Positions 8,065 to 18,766 of a stretch of 64,000 nt of DNA are shown here, piece by piece. Each line of letters starts with the position of its first letter. The stretch's first letter is position 1. The notes beneath the pieces were generated by a model, which worked only from the letters and a program-made list of their open reading frames with translations, searched no databases and was not told the DNA's origin. The DNA comes from Massilia sp. METH4. Its GTDB lineage: Bacteria; Pseudomonadota; Gammaproteobacteria; Burkholderiales; Burkholderiaceae_D. The DNA lies in contig NZ_CP146614.1 in NCBI RefSeq assembly GCF_037094685.1, positions 1,302,001 to 1,366,000 of the forward strand, written 5' to 3'. The position numbers and the translations under genes are program-made.

Positions 8065-9954
8065 TTACGCCCCCAGCAGGTGGGCGGTCTGATAGACGAT
8101 GAACGAGGCGACGTAGGCCAGCGTGAACATGTAGCCGGCCATCATCAGCGCATAACGGGTATGGCCCGTTTCGCGGCGCACCACCGACAGCGTGGCCAGG
8201 CACTGTGGCGCATACACGTACCAGGTGAGCAGCGACAGCGCGGTGGCCATCGACCACGTGCTGGCGAGCACCGGCGCCAGGGCGTTGGCCACCTCGTCGC
8301 CGGACTGGGACAGCGCATACACGGTGCCCAGCGCCCCCACGGCCACTTCGCGCGCGGCCATGCCCGGCACGAGGGCAATGCAGATCTGCCAGGTGAAGCC
8401 GATCGGCGCGAACACGAACTCCAGGGCGCGGCCGATCATGCCGGCCACGCTGTAGTAGATCGGCGGCTGGGTGGCGCCTTCCGGCGCGCCGGGGAAGCTG
8501 GACAGCGCCCACAGCAGGATCGTCAGCGACAGGATCAGCGTACCCACGCGCAGCAGGAAGATCTTGGCGCGTTCCCACAGGCCGATGGCCAGGTTGCGCA
8601 GGTTCGGCAGGTGGTAATTCGGCAGTTCCAGCATCAGCGTGTGCTTGCGCTTGGCGCCCATCGTGCGCTTCATGACCCAGGCCACCACCATGGCCGAGAT
8701 GATGCCGGCGAAGTACAGCACGAACAGCACCAGGCCTTGCAGGTTGAAAACGCCCCACACTTCGCGGTTTGGAATGAAAGCGGCGATCAGCAGCGCATAC
8801 ACGGGCAGGCGTGCCGAGCACGTCATCAGGGGGGCGATCATGATCGTCACCAGCCGGTCGCGCGGGTTCTGGATCGTGCGCGCCGCCATCACGCCGGGAA
8901 TCGCGCAGGCAAATGCCGACAGCAGCGGAATGAACGCGCGGCCCGACAGGCCCACGCCGCCCATCAGCCGGTCGAGCAGGAAGGCGGCGCGCGGCAGGTA
9001 GCCGCAATCCTCGAGCACGAGGATGAAGAAGAACAGGATCAGGATCTGCGGCAGGAACACGATCACCCCGCCGACGCCGGCGATCACGCCGTCGACCAGC
9101 AGGCTACGCAGCACGCCTTCGGCCATCACGCCCTGCACGGCTTCGCCGATGGCGCCGAAAGCGCCCTCGATCATGTCCATCGGTGCCTCGGCCCAGCTGA
9201 ACACGGCCTGGAAGATCAGGAACATCAGCACCGCCAGGATGACCGGGCCGGCAACGGGGTGCAGCACCACGTTGTCGATCTTGTCCGTATCCGTTTCGCT
9301 GCCATGCATGTTATTGGTGGCCACGGAAAGGATGCGGCGTACCTCGCGCTGCGTGTCTTCCACGGATACCGAATCGATGGCGGCCAGCGGACGGGCCTTC
9401 ACCGGCGCCAGCGGGCCCAGTTCGTCCAGCGCGCGCAGCAGCGACTTTTCGCCGCCGCTCTGCACGGCCACCGTCTCGACGACGGTCATGCCCAGTTCGC
9501 GGGCCAGTTTTTCCGCATCGATCTCGATGCCGCGGCGCTTGGCCACGTCCACCATGTTCAGGCACAGGATCATGGGCAGGCCGAGGCGCTGCACCTCGAG
9601 CACGAGGCGCAGGTTCAGGCGCAGGTTGGTGGCGTCCACCACGCACACGACCAGGTCGGGCGCCGTCTCGCCGGCGCGCAGGCCGGCCACCACGTCGCGC
9701 GTGATCTCCTCGTCCGGCGTGTGCGCCTTCAGGCTATAGGCGCCCGGCAGGTCCAGCACCTTGTAGGCGCGGCCGGCGGGCGACGTGAAATGGCCTTCCT
9801 TGCGGTCGATCGTCACGCCCGCATAGTTCGCCACTTTCTGGCGCGCGCCCGTCAGGCGGTTGAACAGCGCCGTCTTGCCGCAGTTCGGATTGCCCAGCAA
9901 GGCAATCATCGGCGCGCGGCCGACGGCCTGCACCACTTTCTCGGTAACACCCAT
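8065..9954 (-). CDS. feoB: Ferrous iron transport protein B (FeoB)
   Basis: About 629 residues. The N-terminal G domain has G1 GNPNCGKT at 21-28, a G2 Thr in NYAGVTIDRKEG, G3 DLPGAYSL and G4 NMVD, followed by the helical GDI-like linker and about eight to ten membrane helices with the two Gate segments. It moves Fe2+ into the cytoplasm. FeoB here is shorter than the roughly 770 residues of E. coli, as in many betaproteobacteria. The ATG at 9954 gives MGVTEKVV. An in-frame TTG at 9963 sits closer to a GAGG site and may be the true start. feoA lies just upstream and a small Cys-rich protein downstream. Confidence 0.95.
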   Translation of the reverse strand: MGVTEKVVQAVGRAPMIALLGNPNCGKTALFNRLTGARQKVANYAGVTIDRKEGHFTSPAGRAYKVLDLPGAYSLKAHTPDEEITRDVVAGLRAGETAPDLVVCVVDATNLRLNLRLVLEVQRLGLPMILCLNMVDVAKRRGIEIDAEKLARELGMTVVETVAVQSGGEKSLLRALDELGPLAPVKARPLAAIDSVSVEDTQREVRRILSVATNNMHGSETDTDKIDNVVLHPVAGPVILAVLMFLIFQAVFSWAEAPMDMIEGAFGAIGEAVQGVMAEGVLRSLLVDGVIAGVGGVIVFLPQILILFFFILVLEDCGYLPRAAFLLDRLMGGVGLSGRAFIPLLSAFACAIPGVMAARTIQNPRDRLVTIMIAPLMTCSARLPVYALLIAAFIPNREVWGVFNLQGLVLFVLYFAGIISAMVVAWVMKRTMGAKRKHTLMLELPNYHLPNLRNLAIGLWERAKIFLLRVGTLILSLTILLWALSSFPGAPEGATQPPIYYSVAGMIGRALEFVFAPIGFTWQICIALVPGMAAREVAVGALGTVYALSQSGDEVANALAPVLASTWSMATALSLLTWYVYAPQCLATLSVVRRETGHTRYALMMAGYMFTLAYVASFIVYQTAHLLGA

Positions 9955-9985
9955 ATTAATCAAGGACCTCGTTGTTGTGGCTGCG

Positions 9986-10264
9986 TCAGCCTGCTTCAGG
10001 CTGGACCGCGATCAGCGCCGCTTCGAAGCGGCGCAGCGCGAAGGTCGAGTTGCCGACCCGGATCGCCAGCGGCTCGCCGCCAGGCATGCCGCGCTTGAGC
10101 AGGCGGATTTTCTCGCCGGGCACGAAGCCCAGCTCCATCAGGCGGCGCGCGAGGTCGGCGCCATCTTCGGTATCGACCGGATTGCCCGGCGACACACGCA
10201 CCACCGTGCCACTTTTCCCGGTCGCCAGGGCGTCGAGATTGATCAGGGAGGGGGCTTGTGTCAT
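9986..10264 (-). CDS. feoA: Ferrous iron transport protein A (FeoA)
   Basis: A 92-residue SH3-like protein of the FeoA family. It contains the typical run LMELGFVPGEKIRLLKRG and ends with the strand LAIRVGNSTFALRRFEA. It is a cytoplasmic partner of FeoB. The frame is open further upstream, but the ATG at 10264 gives the normal family length. The upstream extension would run through the Fur-like site. The operon is feoA-feoB-small membrane protein. Confidence 0.92.
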   Translation of the reverse strand: MTQAPSLINLDALATGKSGTVVRVSPGNPVDTEDGADLARRLMELGFVPGEKIRLLKRGMPGGEPLAIRVGNSTFALRRFEAALIAVQPEAG

Positions 10265-10375
10265 GGCAATTCTCTGCGGGAAATCAATCTGGTCATTATA
10301 GAGGCTAATGCGAATGGTTTGTATTTGCAGGTAACGCTTGCATTGTACGCGCTCTTGAGTCAAAATAGGAACCGT

Positions 10376-10394
10376 AATGATAATGATTCTCATT
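10376..10394. promoter_or_regulatory. Fur box between feoA and bfd
   Basis: AATGATAATGATTCTCATT is the best Fur-box match in the window. It lies about 110 bases before feoA and 130 bases before bfd, between divergent promoters, so one site could control both iron uptake through Feo and the bfd-tonB operon. Confidence 0.85.
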
Positions 10395-10526
10395 AAGAAA
10401 GCGGCAAGATTGGCAGAGTAGCTACCCCTTCCGGTCTTCCTTCCGGCCCTGCCGGTTCTTCTTGATGAGCCGCCCTTGGCGGTACCCTAGTTTCCGTTTG
10501 TGTTTTCTCAGCCAGAAGGTGTTTCA

Positions 10527-10736
10527 ATGATCGTCTGCGTTTGCAACAACATCTCCGATCGCGAAATCCGTCAAGCCATTGACCTTGGTATCAGCACCAT
10601 GGACGGGCTGCGCGAGGCACTGGGTGTTTCCACGTGCTGTGGCAACTGCCTGGACTATGCCGTCGAAGTGCTGAACGAACACGTGGCAGCGCCGATCCAG
10701 GAAACGGTCCTGAAGCGCCCCACCCTCACTTCCTGA
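10527..10736 (+). CDS. bfd: Bacterioferritin-associated ferredoxin (Bfd)
   Basis: A 69-residue [2Fe-2S] protein beginning MIVCVCNNISDREIRQAI, with the second cysteine pair in VSTCCGNCLDYAVE. The spacing CxC plus CxxC and the helix-turn-helix-like fold are those of the BFD/Fer2 family. Bfd delivers electrons to bacterioferritin to release stored iron during starvation. An AGAAGG ribosome site supports the start at 10527 rather than the longer frame. It is probably co-transcribed with tonB eight bases downstream, and bacterioferritin is encoded 4 kb away. Confidence 0.93.
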   Translation: MIVCVCNNISDREIRQAIDLGISTMDGLREALGVSTCCGNCLDYAVEVLNEHVAAPIQETVLKRPTLTS

Positions 10737-10744
10737 GGATACTC

Positions 10745-11515
10745 ATGCAAACACTGCCCGGCCTTTCCCGGCCTGGCGTGTCGCGGCTCGGGCTGAATCT
10801 GAGCCTGCCCCGACTTACGTCCACACCTCCCGCCGCGCCCACTGAAGCGGCCATAGCGGCGGCCCCCGATTTCACCCTTGGCAGCAGCCGGAGCAAGACC
10901 GGCAAGATCGCCGTCATCGTCGCCCTCCACCTCGCCGCCGTCTGGGCCATGAAGGATGGCATGGTGTACCTGCCCAAGGAATTGCCGCGTGTCGTCGACG
11001 TGACCTTCGTGACGCCGCCCGCGCCGCCGGCCCCGCCCGCGCCGCCGAAAGTGGTGGAAGTGGCCATCAAGCCGCCCCCTGTCTTTACGCCCGAAATCCC
11101 GCAGCTGCCCGTCGTGATCGAGAACACGATCACCGTGCCGCCGGCACCGGTGAAGCCGGCCGAAGCCGCGCCGGTCGTGGCCGCCCCGCCCGCGCCGCCG
11201 GCCCCGCCCGTGGCCGCCCCGCCGGAGCCGGCCGCGCCGAAGCTCGTGCAGGGTGTCGAGTACGTGCGGCCACCGCAGCCTGTCTATCCGTCGATTTCCA
11301 GGCGCCTGGGCGAGACGGGCGTCGTGACCTTGCGCGTGCTCGTCAGCGAGAAAGGCACGCCGGAGCAGGCGACAGTGCACAAGACCTCCGGCTCGCAGAA
11401 CCTGGACGAAGCCGGCCGCACGGCCGCCATGCGCAGCCTGTTCAAGCCTTATATGGAAGATGGCAAGGCGGTGCCGGTGTATGTGCTGGTGCCGATCAAT
11501 TTCAAGCTGTCGTAA
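10745..11515 (+). CDS. tonB: Energy transducer TonB
   Basis: A 256-residue protein. An unusually long cytoplasmic N terminus of about 53 residues precedes the single membrane helix (KIAVIVALHLAAVWAM, about 54-69). A Pro/Ala-rich periplasmic rod follows (about 90-185, many PPAPPAPP and VAAPP units). The TonB C-terminal domain is at about 190-256, with YVRPPQPVYPSISRRLGE, then SSG-like KTSGSQNLDEAG and a final VPINFKLS. It carries proton-motive-force energy to the outer-membrane receptors. No exbB or exbD follows, so these partners must lie elsewhere. The start at 10745 has GAGG seven bases upstream, eight bases after bfd. Confidence 0.93.
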   Translation: MQTLPGLSRPGVSRLGLNLSLPRLTSTPPAAPTEAAIAAAPDFTLGSSRSKTGKIAVIVALHLAAVWAMKDGMVYLPKELPRVVDVTFVTPPAPPAPPAPPKVVEVAIKPPPVFTPEIPQLPVVIENTITVPPAPVKPAEAAPVVAAPPAPPAPPVAAPPEPAAPKLVQGVEYVRPPQPVYPSISRRLGETGVVTLRVLVSEKGTPEQATVHKTSGSQNLDEAGRTAAMRSLFKPYMEDGKAVPVYVLVPINFKLS

Positions 11516-11528
11516 GCGGCGGCGCGAT

Positions 11529-11571
11529 GAAAAAACGGGGACGGGCCTGGCGGCCTGTCCCCGTTTTTTTG
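11529..11571. terminator. Long bidirectional terminator after tonB
   Basis: A run of As, then ACGGGGACGGGCC-TGGC-GGCCTGTCCCCGT, then seven Ts. The symmetric A and T flanks let it work for tonB on the plus strand and for the piuC operon on the minus strand. Confidence 0.85.
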
Positions 11572-11592
11572 TCCAACTGGCGCCGAAGCGTC

Positions 11593-11695
11593 GGTGTCGG
11601 ACATATTTTCCGGGCGCTTCATCCGGAAAATGTGTCCGACACCGGTGGTCGGGCGGCGTTCTCGCCTCTTCAGGGGAACACCGGTGTCGGACACC
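11593..11695. repeat. Hairpin repeat with core GGTGTCGGACACC
   Basis: A 21-bp stem (11593-11613 with 11623-11643) that begins GGTGTCGGACATATTTTCC and returns as its reverse complement with one G-T mismatch. A free palindrome GGTGTCGGACACC follows at 11683-11695. The arrangement between convergent genes and the repeated core word resemble the other twin-hairpin elements of the window. Confidence 0.8.
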
Positions 11696-11717
11696 AAGAG
11701 ACCAGCGCAGGCGGATC

Positions 11718-12398
11718 TTACGTCTCCGCCCACATCCGCAACAGGTTGTGATAATGCCCCGTCAACCCCACGGTGGCCTGGCTGTCGCCATGCGCGGCGC
11801 GCACGGCCTGGATGTTCTGGTCCAGCTCGAACAGCATCGTGCGCTTCCAGTCGTCGCGCACCATGCTCTGCGTCCACAGGAACGAGGCAAGGCGTTCGCC
11901 GCGCGTCACCGGTTCCACACGATGCACCGTCGTCGACGGGTACAGGACCGCGTCGCCGGCCGGCAGCTTCACTTCATGCGTGCCGTAGGCGTCGGTGACG
12001 ATCAGCTCGCCGCCGTCATACTCGTCCGGATCGGACAGGAACACGGTGGTCGACACGTCCGCCCGCAGCGGCGCGGCGCCAGGCGATGCCACGCGGATGG
12101 CGCCGTCGATGTGGTCGCCATACGTTTCGCCACCGGCATAGCCGTTGAAGTAAGGCGGCAGGATGCGCAGCGGCAGCGCCGCCGCGAAGAACAGCGGGTT
12201 GGCCGTCAGCGCACGGGCGACGATGTTGCCCAGCTCGACGGCCAATGGCGAACCTTCCGCCAACTGGCGATTGCGCTTGACTGCCGCCCCCTGCGAACCG
12301 ACGCTCGCGCGCCCGTCGACCCAGTCCGCCTGGTCCAGGCGGCCGCGGAATTGCCGGACTTGCTCAGGCGTCAGCACGCCGGGGATGTGCAGTATCAC
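11718..12398 (-). CDS. piuC: Fe(II)/2-oxoglutarate-dependent dioxygenase, PKHD/PiuC type
   Basis: A 226-residue PKHD-type hydroxylase like E. coli YbiX and Pseudomonas PiuC. It starts [17 protein letters not shown]. The iron-binding facial triad is visible as HID in [10 protein letters not shown] and the later His in STTVHRVEP, followed by an Arg for 2-oxoglutarate in [14 protein letters not shown] at 12398 with AAGGAG six bases upstream gives exactly the family length. It lies 11 bases after the Fiu-like receptor gene, the same pairing as fiu-ybiX and piuA-piuC. The substrate is not known; a role in siderophore handling is inferred from that linkage. Confidence 0.9.
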   Translation of the reverse strand: MILHIPGVLTPEQVRQFRGRLDQADWVDGRASVGSQGAAVKRNRQLAEGSPLAVELGNIVARALTANPLFFAAALPLRILPPYFNGYAGGETYGDHIDGAIRVASPGAAPLRADVSTTVFLSDPDEYDGGELIVTDAYGTHEVKLPAGDAVLYPSTTVHRVEPVTRGERLASFLWTQSMVRDDWKRTMLFELDQNIQAVRAAHGDSQATVGLTGHYHNLLRMWAET

Positions 12399-12409
12399 GC
12401 AAGGCTCCT

Positions 12410-14722
12410 TTAGTACTTGAAGCTGGCGGTCAGCGATGCGCTGCGGCCGGCGCCCACGCCCGCATAGTGCGGCGAGGACACCTTGTCGAAGTACAGCTTG
12501 TCGGCCAGGTTCTGCACGTTCAGCTGCAGGCTCACGTTCTTGTTGAGCGTGTAGCTGGCCATCGCGTCGAAGCGGGTATAGCCCGGCGCCCACTTGTTGT
12601 TGTTGACGTTGGCGTACACCTTCGACATCGACGTGGCGCCGCCACCGATCGTCAGGTTCGGCAGCACGGCATAGGTGGTCCACAGCGAGGCGCTGTGCTT
12701 CGGCGTGGTCGGGAATACGTTGCCGTTGTAGGGCGACGGCGCGTAGACCGGCTTGGCGGTGGTGCCGGTGTTGACATAGCCGTTGTCATCCACACGACCG
12801 TCCAGCCACGTGTAGCCGCCGAAGACCTGCCAGGCGTTCGTGATGTTGCCCGTGGCGCCCACTTCGAAGCCACGCACGCTCTTCTTACCCACGTTCTGCG
12901 TGGTACCGTCCGGCGCCGTCACGCGCGCATTGTTCATGTCGCTCTTGAAGATCGCGGCGGACAGCGACAGGCGGCGCGCCAGCACTTCCCACTTCGTGCC
13001 CAGCTCCCAGTTCTTGCTCTCTTGCGGCTTCAGGTTCTGGATCGCCACGGTCAGGCCGTCCAGGCCGTCGCCGGCATCGTTGCCCGGCGGGGTCGACGAG
13101 GTGGCGTAGGACAGGTAGACGCTGCTGTTGGCGGCCGGCTTGTACACCACGCCGGCCTGGTAGTTGGCGAAGGTGGACTTCACTTCAGCGTGCGAAGCGG
13201 CGGTGGTGGTACCGTTCAGCGTGTACTGCGGCACGTCCAGCACGGAGCGATAGTCATCCCAGCGCACACCCAGGTTCACCAGCCACTGCGGCGTGAATTC
13301 GAGGGTGTCGAACACGTAGGCGCCACGGGTGTTGGTCTTCACATTGGTCACCGCCGGCGACAGGGCACGGCTGTAATTCCACGGGTCGTCCGGATTCGGG
13401 TTGACCACCGTGGTGCAGTTGTACAGCGTTTCGGCGCCCGCCGTCGGGCAGGTGAAGGTCTTCGTCAGCGGGTTGTTGGTGCCCGGCGTGAAGATGTACG
13501 AGCTGCGCTCGGTTTCCTCGCGCGAGAACTCGATGCCGGCACTGAAGTTGTGCTTGATGGTGCCGGTGCGCACCTCGCCGGACAGCGCGGTGGTATTGGC
13601 CAGCGTGTCGGTCTCGGTGACGCGCGAGTTCGCGCGGCGCCATACGGTGCCGTACAACACCACGTTACCCTTCGAATCGTCCGGCTGGGTCCACACATAA
13701 TCCTGGCTGGTCTTGCCGTAGCGCGTCACGTTGCGCAAGGTCAGGCCGTTACCGAAGTCGTGCTTGACGTCGACGGTGCCGATATCGGTTTCAGTGTCGC
13801 GGAAGTCGCGGTTGGTCAAGCCATAGAACGTGTCGCGCGGCACGGAGAGCGGCGTGCCGTTGCCGTTCCTGGCCACATTGGCGCCGGTGCTGAACGGGTT
13901 GTTGAACGGGATGCCGGTATCGGGCAGCTCGCTCGATTCCATGTGGTAGTAGGACAGGTTGACCTTGGTCGGGCCGGACAGGCCGAAGCCGATCGACGGC
14001 GCGATGCCCCAGCGGTCGCCGCCCACTGGGCCGCGGCCGGCCACGTCGGCCTCGAAGCCCATCAGCGCCACGCGGAAGGCGGAATCGCTGCCCAGCGTGC
14101 GGTTCACGTCGGCCGTTACGCGCTTGTAGTTGTCGGTGCCGAAGCCAACGGTGGCGTTGTAGAAGTTGTCGAGCTTGGGCGTCTTCGACACCATGTTCAG
14201 GCCGCCACCGGCGGAGGAACGGCCGCCGTAGGCGGAATTCGGGCCCTTCACGACTTCCACCTGCTCGAGCGCGAACACTTCGCGCGATTGCGAGCCGCTG
14301 TCGCGGATGCCGTCGATATACGTATCGGTCTGGGCGTTGTAGCCGCGGATGAACAGGTTATCGCCGACCGGGTTGCCGCCTTCGGCGGCGCCGATGGTGA
14401 TGCCGGGCACGGTGCGCAACGCATCGGCCAGCGACGTGGCGCCGGTTTGCGCGATCACCTCGCTCGGGATCACGGTGACGGATTTCGGCGAATCGAGCAG
14501 GGGGACGGTGAACTTGTCGGACGCGGAGCGCTGCGGGATCTCGAACTGGTTGCCCTTGTTGTGGCCGGCGACGGTCACTTCCGGGATCTTCTGGTCGCCC
14601 TGGGTGGCGACGGGGGCGTTGGCTTCCGCGGGATCGGCGGCGTGAACGACGAAAGGCATTGCGAGTGTTGCGACGGCGGCGAGCGCCGCTGGCCCGTGCT
14701 TGCGGCTCTTAATGTACGACAT
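12410..14722 (-). CDS. fiu: TonB-dependent catecholate siderophore receptor, Fiu/PiuA-like
   Basis: A 770-residue outer-membrane receptor. A signal peptide follows [10 protein letters not shown] and ends near FVVHAADP. A TonB-box-like PEVTVAG is at about 50. The plug has [28 protein letters not shown] and [20 protein letters not shown]. The barrel ends LTASFKY, with an aromatic last residue. Linkage to the PiuC-type dioxygenase supports the Fiu/PiuA assignment, whose ligands are catechol-type iron complexes. The start at 14722 has AAGG six bases upstream; an ATG six bases earlier has no such site. A Fur-like box lies about 35 bases upstream. Confidence 0.9.
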   Translation of the reverse strand: MSYIKSRKHGPAALAAVATLAMPFVVHAADPAEANAPVATQGDQKIPEVTVAGHNKGNQFEIPQRSASDKFTVPLLDSPKSVTVIPSEVIAQTGATSLADALRTVPGITIGAAEGGNPVGDNLFIRGYNAQTDTYIDGIRDSGSQSREVFALEQVEVVKGPNSAYGGRSSAGGGLNMVSKTPKLDNFYNATVGFGTDNYKRVTADVNRTLGSDSAFRVALMGFEADVAGRGPVGGDRWGIAPSIGFGLSGPTKVNLSYYHMESSELPDTGIPFNNPFSTGANVARNGNGTPLSVPRDTFYGLTNRDFRDTETDIGTVDVKHDFGNGLTLRNVTRYGKTSQDYVWTQPDDSKGNVVLYGTVWRRANSRVTETDTLANTTALSGEVRTGTIKHNFSAGIEFSREETERSSYIFTPGTNNPLTKTFTCPTAGAETLYNCTTVVNPNPDDPWNYSRALSPAVTNVKTNTRGAYVFDTLEFTPQWLVNLGVRWDDYRSVLDVPQYTLNGTTTAASHAEVKSTFANYQAGVVYKPAANSSVYLSYATSSTPPGNDAGDGLDGLTVAIQNLKPQESKNWELGTKWEVLARRLSLSAAIFKSDMNNARVTAPDGTTQNVGKKSVRGFEVGATGNITNAWQVFGGYTWLDGRVDDNGYVNTGTTAKPVYAPSPYNGNVFPTTPKHSASLWTTYAVLPNLTIGGGATSMSKVYANVNNNKWAPGYTRFDAMASYTLNKNVSLQLNVQNLADKLYFDKVSSPHYAGVGAGRSASLTASFKY

Positions 14723-14755
14723 GTCCATCCTTATAGTTGTGCATGGGTAAAACGT

Positions 14756-14774
14756 AATGATAATGGTTTTCATT
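14756..14774. promoter_or_regulatory. Fur box upstream of the Fiu-like receptor operon
   Basis: AATGATAATGGTTTTCATT matches the Fur consensus well. It is close to the receptor start and also within 120 bases of the divergent bacterioferritin gene. Confidence 0.8.
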
Positions 14775-14890
14775 TGCTTTCGCAACGCCATTACACCATT
14801 TTGAGCACGAATGCAAGGACTTTTGCTTGGGCCGGCGGCCATTCTGTGGCAGAATGCCACGATCGATAATCACCAAGAAAAGGCTTCCCC

Positions 14891-15379
14891 ATGAAGGGCG
14901 ATAAAGACGTCATCCGCCTGCTGAATGCTCAGCTGACGAACGAGCTCACCGCGATCAACCAGTACTTCCTGCACGCGAAGATGTACCGCCATTGGGGCTT
15001 CGCGAAGCTGGCGAAGAAGGAATACGAGGAATCGATCGGCGAGATGAAGCATGCGGACAAGCTGATCGACCGCATCCTGATGCTGGACGGCCTGCCGAAC
15101 CTGCAGGCGCTGCACAAGCTGCTGATCGGTGAAAACACGCAGGAAATGCTGGAAGCGGACCTGAAACTGGAACGCGCCGCCCAGCTGACCGTCAAGGAAG
15201 GCATCGCCCAGGCGGAAAAAGTGGCCGACTACGTGTCGCGCGAACTGCTGGTGGAAATCCTGGACGACACCGAAGAGCACATCGACTTCCTGGAAACGCA
15301 GCTGGACCTGATCGGCAAGGTCGGCATCCAGAACTACCTGCAAACGCAGATGGCACCCGCCGACGAGGCGCACGGCTGA
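14891..15379 (+). CDS. bfr: Bacterioferritin
   Basis: A 162-residue four-helix protein. The di-iron ferroxidase residues are in place: Glu18 (LTNELTAI), Glu51 and His54 (GEMKHADK), and later Glu residues in ILDDTEEHIDF. Met52, the haem ligand of bacterioferritins, is present, which separates it from plain ferritin. It forms a 24-subunit iron store in the cytoplasm. An AAAGG site precedes the ATG. A perfect small dyad GTGGCA-GAA-TGCCAC lies 30-45 bases upstream and might be regulatory. Bfd, its electron donor, is encoded at 10.5 kb. Confidence 0.95.
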   Translation: MKGDKDVIRLLNAQLTNELTAINQYFLHAKMYRHWGFAKLAKKEYEESIGEMKHADKLIDRILMLDGLPNLQALHKLLIGENTQEMLEADLKLERAAQLTVKEGIAQAEKVADYVSRELLVEILDDTEEHIDFLETQLDLIGKVGIQNYLQTQMAPADEAHG

Positions 15380-15418
15380 GACCGCGTCGTATCGGGCGGC
15401 CGATAGCCGACGAAGACC

Positions 15419-15447
15419 AAACGCCAGGCAATGCCTGGCGTTTTTTT
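15419..15447. terminator. Terminator after bfr
   Basis: AACGCCAGGC-AAT-GCCTGGCGTT followed by a T tract, about 40 bases after the bfr stop codon and close to the stop of the convergent sugar kinase gene. Confidence 0.9.
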
Positions 15448-15465
15448 ATCCGAGTGCAAGCCGGG

Positions 15466-16410
15466 TCAGGCTGGCACTTCCTCGCGCGCCCACTGGTCCA
15501 GCCAGCGCGCGTAGCACGACAAGTCCTGCGGCACCGCCCCCGCATAGCCGCAGGCAGCCGCCGCGAACGCGTTCGCGCGCGCCAGCGTGCGCTCCATCGT
15601 CCAGCCGCGCAGCCGGCCCAGCAGGAACACGGCGTTGAACGCATCCCCCGCCCCCACCGAATCGACGAAGCAGTCGCTCATGGCCGTGCCGTGATCGGCC
15701 AGGTGGGCGCCGTCGGCCGACAGGTACAGCGCGCCGCGCGCCCCCATCGTGACCACCAGCGCCGACAGCGAGAAGTTGTGCATCATCGCGCGGCACTCGC
15801 TGTCGACCGTGATGCATTCCATGTTCACCGTGTCCGGGCAGGTATGGCAGTACCACTTGAACAGCTGCTGCAACTCCTCTTCGTTGACCTTCACGATATC
15901 GGCCTGCTGCAGCGAGTCGAAGACGATCGCTTCATCCACGTGGCCGGCGCGCAGGTTCAGGTCGAGGAAGCGCACGGCCTGGGTCTGCTCCAGCAAGCCG
16001 TGCAGGGCGGCGCGCGAGATCGGGTCGCGCTGGGCCAGCGTGCCGAAGCAGAAGATGCCGGGCTGGGCGGCCTGTACCGCGGCCAGCGCCGCGGTCCCTT
16101 CGATGTGGTCGTAGGCCTGGTTGGGCACGATCCTGTAGCGGTGGCTGCCGTTCGCGCCCACTTCGACGTGCACGGCACCGGTCGGCTCGCCGGCGCCCGT
16201 CTGCAAGCCCGAGTCGGACATGCCGTAACGCGTGAATTCATTGCGCACCAGGGCGCCGTTATCGTCGTCGCCGATGCGGGTGACCATCGTGACGGGCAGG
16301 CCGAAGCCGGCCAGGTGCCGCGCCAGGTTGAACGGCGCGCCGCCGACGACCCGCCGGGTGCTGAAATCGTCCACCAGTGCTTCGCCGAAAACCGCTACAG
16401 ATTGTTCCAT
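15466..16410 (-). CDS. PfkB-family carbohydrate kinase (fructokinase-like)
   Basis: A 314-residue ribokinase-fold sugar kinase. The N-terminal substrate segment is VAVFGEALVDDF, then GGAPFNLARHLAGFG. The catalytic signature is DSVGAGDAFNAVFLLG near residue 265, where the Asp is the base. Between the strand NEEELQQLF and the following LVVTMGARGAL there is an extra segment of about 25 residues with four cysteines (WYCHTCPDTV and onward) that is not usual in this family. Fructose is the likely substrate but is not proven. A GAGGGG ribosome site precedes the start. The gene stands alone between a terminator and a GST gene. Confidence 0.88.
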   Translation of the reverse strand: MEQSVAVFGEALVDDFSTRRVVGGAPFNLARHLAGFGLPVTMVTRIGDDDNGALVRNEFTRYGMSDSGLQTGAGEPTGAVHVEVGANGSHRYRIVPNQAYDHIEGTAALAAVQAAQPGIFCFGTLAQRDPISRAALHGLLEQTQAVRFLDLNLRAGHVDEAIVFDSLQQADIVKVNEEELQQLFKWYCHTCPDTVNMECITVDSECRAMMHNFSLSALVVTMGARGALYLSADGAHLADHGTAMSDCFVDSVGAGDAFNAVFLLGRLRGWTMERTLARANAFAAAACGYAGAVPQDLSCYARWLDQWAREEVPA

Positions 16411-16507
16411 GGCCGCCCCTCGATTGTGACCGGCACAGTGTAACGCAATGATTTGACGGCCGACGCGCGCCCCGCTCAGCGGTGCCGGCCGCGTTCACAC
16501 CATTGGT

Positions 16508-17119
16508 TCAGGCTTGCGGCACCGTATCGCGGAACGACGCCCGCTCATGCAGCTTGTCGTGCAGCCTGGCCAGGTTAGGGTGCGGCGTGCGCCAGTCGAT
16601 CTCGGGGAAGCGGAAGTCCAGCCAGCCGAGCGCACAGCCAACGGCCACGTCGGCCAGCGAATAGTGGATGCCGGCGCAGAACGGCGAATCGGCCAGGCGG
16701 TCCGACAGCGACGCCAGGCCGCGCGTGACCTTGGTGAGGTGCCGGTCGATATAGGCCGCGCTCTGCTGCTCCGGCGGGCGCTGCGTGCGCTCCAGGCGCA
16801 CGGCCACGCCGGCATCCAGCACGCCATCCGCCAGCGCTTCCCAGTTCTTGATTTCCATGCGCTCGCGCCCGTTCGGCGGCAGCAGCTTGCAGACGGGCGT
16901 GAGCGTGTCGAGGTATTCCACGATCACGCGCGAGTCGTACATCACGTAGCCGTCTTCCATCACCAGGCAGGGCACCTTGCCGAGTGGGTTGACCCGGTGG
17001 ATGCTGGTATCCGCGCTCCACACATTCTCGAGCTGGATCTGGTAATCGAGCTTTTTTTCCGCAAGCACGACGCGCACCTTGCGCACATAGGGACTGGCGA
17101 GCGAACCGATCAGTTTCAT
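16508..17119 (-). CDS. Glutathione S-transferase family protein (YibF-like)
   Basis: A 203-residue GST-fold protein that starts MKLIGSLASPYVRKVRVVLAEKK, the typical opening of the YibF/GstB-like group. The cis-Pro segment is NPLGKVPCLVMEDG, followed by YDSRVIVEYLD. The C-terminal domain is helical. Its substrate is unknown. The start at 17119 gives the canonical N terminus, while an ATG three codons upstream is also open. It is divergent from purB, about 125 bases away. Confidence 0.86.
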   Translation of the reverse strand: MKLIGSLASPYVRKVRVVLAEKKLDYQIQLENVWSADTSIHRVNPLGKVPCLVMEDGYVMYDSRVIVEYLDTLTPVCKLLPPNGRERMEIKNWEALADGVLDAGVAVRLERTQRPPEQQSAAYIDRHLTKVTRGLASLSDRLADSPFCAGIHYSLADVAVGCALGWLDFRFPEIDWRTPHPNLARLHDKLHERASFRDTVPQA

Positions 17120-17176
17120 GGGAAGCACCGGGTGGGAATGAAGCCCAGTATAGCATCCGCCTCCCCGGGCAAGTAA

Positions 17177-18619
<1,443 letters not shown>

Positions 18620-18645
18620 GCATCCTCTCACCATCGGCCCCTATG

Positions 18646-18690
18646 ACGGCGGCTCCTTATCCTGTAGGGTAAGGGCTGCCGTTTTTTATT
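18646..18690 (+). terminator. Terminator after purB
   Basis: GGCGGCTCCTTATCC-TGTA-GGGTAAGGGCTGCC is a long stem with minor mismatches followed by a run of six Ts, starting about 27 bases after the purB stop. Confidence 0.85.
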
Positions 18691-18766
18691 GCCTGCCAGC
18701 AGATACTTCGTTTCTTTGCTACAGTGACGGGCTATTAGTTCTAATAAGTACTAAACAGGGGAAGTC

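Noticed and set aside
11529..11695. A structured small RNA gene after tonB
   Set aside because: The hairpins are explained by a bidirectional terminator and a repeat element; no promoter for a separate RNA is evident.
12467..14869. An 800-codon open frame on the plus strand
   Set aside because: It lies opposite the Fiu-like receptor, whose plug and barrel motifs are clear.
14891..15379. Plain ferritin or Dps
   Set aside because: Met52 and the 162-residue length with all ferroxidase residues fit bacterioferritin.
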